64,000 nucleotides of DNA from Alentia gelatinosa (lineage: Eukaryota; Annelida; Polychaeta; Phyllodocida; Polynoidae), in contig OX465584.1 in NCBI GenBank assembly GCA_950022655.1, positions 26,013,469-26,077,468 of the forward strand, given 5' to 3'. The first letter of the stretch is position 1; the number at the start of each line of letters is the position of its first letter. Of the stretch, positions 61,501 to 64,000 are shown one piece after another. Position numbers and translations under genes: made by a program. Under the pieces are notes generated by a model that was not told where the DNA came from, searched no databases, and saw nothing but the letters and a program-made list of their open reading frames with translations.

Positions 61501-64000
61501 GAAATACTACACGGTTAGCTGGTTTAGTAGTACGTTTCATTCCGCCGTTACACGTGGTTTCTCATATGGCCAAGCTTTCTCTTTTCTCGCATTTTGTCAG
61601 TCTAATTGAACAAATTGGACGTTAAACTACCCAAACAAACAAACTAACGATCTCACATTTGCTTAGTTTTCGTTGTGTAGTAAAACAATTAAGGCAGAGT
61701 TCAATCTACACGATTTTAGCCCCGATAGTGCCGAACTGGTGGTCGTGTACGAATCGTGTAAGTGGAATGGCTACACATGCATAGGCTAGGTAGGCTTACA
61801 GTCACGAATGGGAAACGAACAGAGCAAGAATGTGAGAAGAACATGTCACAAACATGTTCGGCGCGAAATCGTGTAAATTGATTTTTACCTTTAGCATCAT
61901 ATGCTTACATATAACCAACCTTCAACCAACCATGCCATCAAACATGGTTATCAGTGCTGACCGTAGATATCTTTTGCTTCATAGTCATATCAAGCAATGT
62001 AATTTTTGTTCTCACCATAAAATGTATGAGGTGTTATCAAACAATTATGATGTGAGGATTATGTATGGCATAAAAAAGCAATAGATAAACATTAAAAAAA
62101 GTGGACATCTAGGATGCACTTTAATGTCCATACGCAAACTTGAATTAGATGTAACTAAATGAGTCTTGTGTTAGGTGTGGGTAAAAGAGGTAAGTAACGA
62201 GTGGTCCTGTACTAAATGTAACACGATTAACGCCGTGTTAGTTGTAACTTTAGTGACCGGGTGTTGTGTGTTGGCAGGAGTTGCGGCGCTGTAACAACAC
62301 GTCGCCGCTGGACAGCGCGGGCAGCACGGCGGACAGCTTCACGTCCGAGTCGACGAGCAGCTCCATCTCCGAGTCGGAGCACGACGACAAGTTCCTCGAG
62401 GGCACGACGCCGCAGCTCGTCGCCTCCCACATGGCGCACGACGAGAACAGCAACAGCAGCTTCACCAAGCCCGACCACGACGAGGACGACGACGACGACG
62501 ATGATGACGACGACGACGTCAACGACAGCCGTGACGTCACGGGCCAAGACAGTCCGGGCGCCATGCCGCGTGACGTGCCTAAGAACGTGCGCGGTGACGT
62601 TCGCGGTGACGTGCGCGAGGAACGCAGCAAACGCGCCAGCCGCAGCGACAAGAGTGACAGCTCCAACGACGACTCGGCAGGTCAGTCTCAAGCTTTTTAA
62701 TCTACCCTGACAATCCCCAGACACCAAAAATAACCAGCGGGCTAGAAAAGAGTGGGCCCGCTAAAAATAGAAACCTTCCTCGTCGTTTTGTAATTGAACG
62801 ACATGATTCACAATTGGTCGTTTCTTGTAGCGCGACCCGGAAAGGGCGTGGTACTTTAACCCTTTGAAGACGGGGTTCTGTGGCAGAGCCCTGTTGATCG
62901 GGGCGGGTACTTTAGATTGGTATAACTCCAGGGGACGGGCAAATTTTTGTCTAAACCCATATTCCATTATTTCATCATGTGATATAATACACCATTCTTA
63001 TTTATTTCATTCAATATACCAAACAGTATTAAATACTATATCATAGGAATATTCTCTGAAAGTTTCAGATTTATTGATCAATTATTTCTTCATGAAACAA
63101 TGAAATGGTAAATATTAATAAATTTCATAAATAATGCCTCAAGGCATTATCCGGTCTCCGCGGGGGAATGCCTCAAGGCATTATCCGGTCTATGCTGGGG
63201 AATGCCTCAGGGCATCATCCGCCCTGAAAGGGTTAAAACACTCCGAGGTTGAAATTCTTAGACACAGCTAATAAGGCACGTAGATAATGAGCAAACGAAT
63301 AATCGTCTGTATTTATGTAGCTTGAGGCGTTTTTTTTTTAATAAGTAATGAGCCTTAAAAAACGTGTCAGTCGACCTGCGATAATAATAATATTATTTTA
63401 CCGAGATGAGAATTGAATTGAACATCATAATATTTGTTATTGAAGGAGAAGAAAAAGTTGTTGAACAAACAAGAACTTGTTATGTTAAATCATGTATGGA
63501 ACAGTTTTGAATATTAATTTTCTCTCAAAAATAGTATTTATTTTCCTGACTCATCCATGTCTGTCATTAAACTCATTATTGCGGTGGAAATCATGTACTT
63601 CATGTCAGACATCTTTTGCAATAAGCCACATTAAGGGCAATTACTATTCTCATTATGTAATCTGAATGACTAGGTTAACAATACTTACCCCCCACCTTAA
63701 TCATACTTAATTGCATACATATATATGTCACGAAATAGCTGGTATGTAGCAGTATTGATAATGAAAATGTTATTTTATTTGCAGATGAAGACTCATGGGA
63801 ATTGGTGACATGCTACTGCATGAAGCCCTTCTCGGGTCGCCCGATGATCGAGTGTTCCGAGTGCCTCACGTGGATCCACCTGTCGTGTGCCAAGATCCGC
63901 AAGTCCAACATCCCCGATGACTTTGTGTGTCAGAAATGCCGGGAGTCCAAATTCACAATGCGAAAGTCGAGTCGCATCCGCAGTGAAAAGAAGATGATCA
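55563..64000 (+). CDS. PHF13/PHF23: PHF13/PHF23-type PHD-finger protein, 5 exons visible, 3' end beyond the window
   Basis: Exons 55563-55584, 55897-55946, 58528-58626, 62278-62680 and 63785-64000+ join in phase to 263 codons so far. The basic [20 protein letters not shown] box (about residues 30-50) matches the RRRT(I/V)EDFNKFC box that PHF13 and PHF23 carry near the N-terminus. The PHD finger (about 201-243) has Cys201, 203, 215, 218, His223, Cys226, 240 and 243 in C4HC3 order, within [20 protein letters not shown] and [20 protein letters not shown]. The family binds H3K4me3 in the nucleus; Trp221 before the His is the expected cage residue. The middle is acidic and Ser-rich, with a 12-residue-scale Asp run. 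Vertebrates have two paralogues; an invertebrate copy may predate the split, so I do not choose between them. The terminal exon is cut by the window end. Confidence 0.93.
55897..55946 (+). CDS. PHF13/PHF23: PHF exon 2
   Basis: 50 nt; acceptor CCTTTCAG|CT, donor [29 protein letters not shown], strongly basic, a likely nuclear-localisation segment together with exon 3. Confidence 0.8.
56058..56090 (+). CDS. Candidate alternative first exon of the PHF gene
   Basis: CAAGATGGCGGACCGAGG is a YY1-type start context; it reads [11 protein letters not shown] and then donor AGG|GTAGGA in phase 0, which fits exon 3 ([10 protein letters not shown]). It would replace exons 1 and 2. No transcript evidence; a second AAGATGGCGG word at 56447 leads only to a short frame. 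Confidence 0.3.
56091..58527. other. PHF intron 2, rest
   Basis: Includes a 93-codon plus-strand frame at 56245-56526 ([18 protein letters not shown] and so on) with no recognised family; the surrounding CATAAGGTTACATTGGG style suggests a dispersed repeat. CpG-rich patches near 56880-57420. No exon supported. Confidence 0.45.
58528..58626 (+). CDS. PHF13/PHF23: PHF exon 3, conserved N-terminal box
   Basis: 33 codons, phase 0; acceptor TTTCCAG|CGG, donor [32 protein letters not shown] then [13 protein letters not shown]. Confidence 0.93.
58627..62277. other. PHF intron 3 (3.65 kb)
   Basis: No exon supported. A stretch at about 58960-59230 is GC-richer and carries GTGATTACTGCTTAATGACAG and GATGGCTGTCA words (homeodomain and TALE-like); possible regulatory DNA. 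Overlapping short frames at 59640-60000 conflict with each other and have no motif. Confidence 0.45.
62278..62680 (+). CDS. PHF13/PHF23: PHF exon 4, acidic Ser-rich middle
   Basis: 403 nt; acceptor TTGGCAG|GAG, donor GGCAG|GTCAGT (off-consensus at +3). [20 protein letters not shown], then a Ser-rich stretch, a GAC/GAT run coding for consecutive Asp (62481-62520), and [22 protein letters not shown]- and CpG-rich, which creates long mirror frames in all other readings; only this frame joins the PHD exon. Confidence 0.9.
62681..63784. repeat. PHF intron 4 with a palindromic triple repeat at 63133-63222
   Basis: AATGCCTCAAGGCATTATCC(G) occurs at 63133 and 63167, and AATGCCTCAGGGCATCATCC at about 63201, 34 bp apart, each a near-perfect palindrome. 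The rest of the intron is AT-rich and shows no exon. Confidence 0.8.
63785..64000 (+). CDS. PHF13/PHF23: PHF exon 5, PHD finger (cut by window end)
   Basis: Acceptor [32 protein letters not shown] to [20 protein letters not shown]; all eight zinc ligands are present. Open to the last base. Confidence 0.97.

Noticed and set aside
62227..62727. Long frames on both strands at the PHF exon 4 region
   Set aside because: High GC and GAC repeats keep all frames open. Only the frame joining CAG|GAG to the PHD exon has splice and phase support.

Overview
The window is animal nuclear DNA: genes are split into short exons with GT/AG introns, intergenic and intronic DNA is AT-rich and full of satellites, MITE-like elements and hairpins, and both recognisable genes are metazoan families. 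Intron size, gene content and the repeat types suggest an invertebrate, perhaps a mollusc or another lophotrochozoan, but the sequence alone does not settle the species.

Layout. Positions 1-5095 are satellite DNA: a 202-bp satellite, then purine/pyrimidine minisatellites that switch strand. Positions 5096-11395 have no convincing gene; they hold MITEs and a ~355-bp tandem repeat dense in nuclear-receptor half-sites. A large minus-strand gene occupies 34775 down to 11396. I could join 22 exons with every intron phase compatible into one open frame of 2262 codons: ankyrin repeats at the N-terminus, a long disordered middle (one 3.6-kb exon) and a C-terminal MAP3K19/YSK4-type kinase. A second reading is two genes: the ankyrin part has a stop three codons past its last splice site, and an in-phase alternative first exon with a CRE and CpG-rich upstream DNA lies at 25564-25632. 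Positions 34776-55380 are a ~20-kb intergenic interval with MITEs, a LINE relic and possible enhancers but no gene I can support. From 55563 to the window end, on the plus strand, runs a PHF13/PHF23-type PHD-finger gene (five exons visible, cut by the edge). The two genes are arranged head to head.

Most unusual observation: in three consecutive introns of the ankyrin region, the sequence around the upstream exon's 3' end and splice donor has been copied in tandem into the intron. One copy array (63-bp unit, about 15 good units plus decayed ones) fills almost the whole intron 31198-32649, carries an exact 51-bp piece of the exon, and has a MITE inserted with a clean TA target duplication. Exon positions and phases come from reading splice sites by eye; no transcript or database evidence was available.
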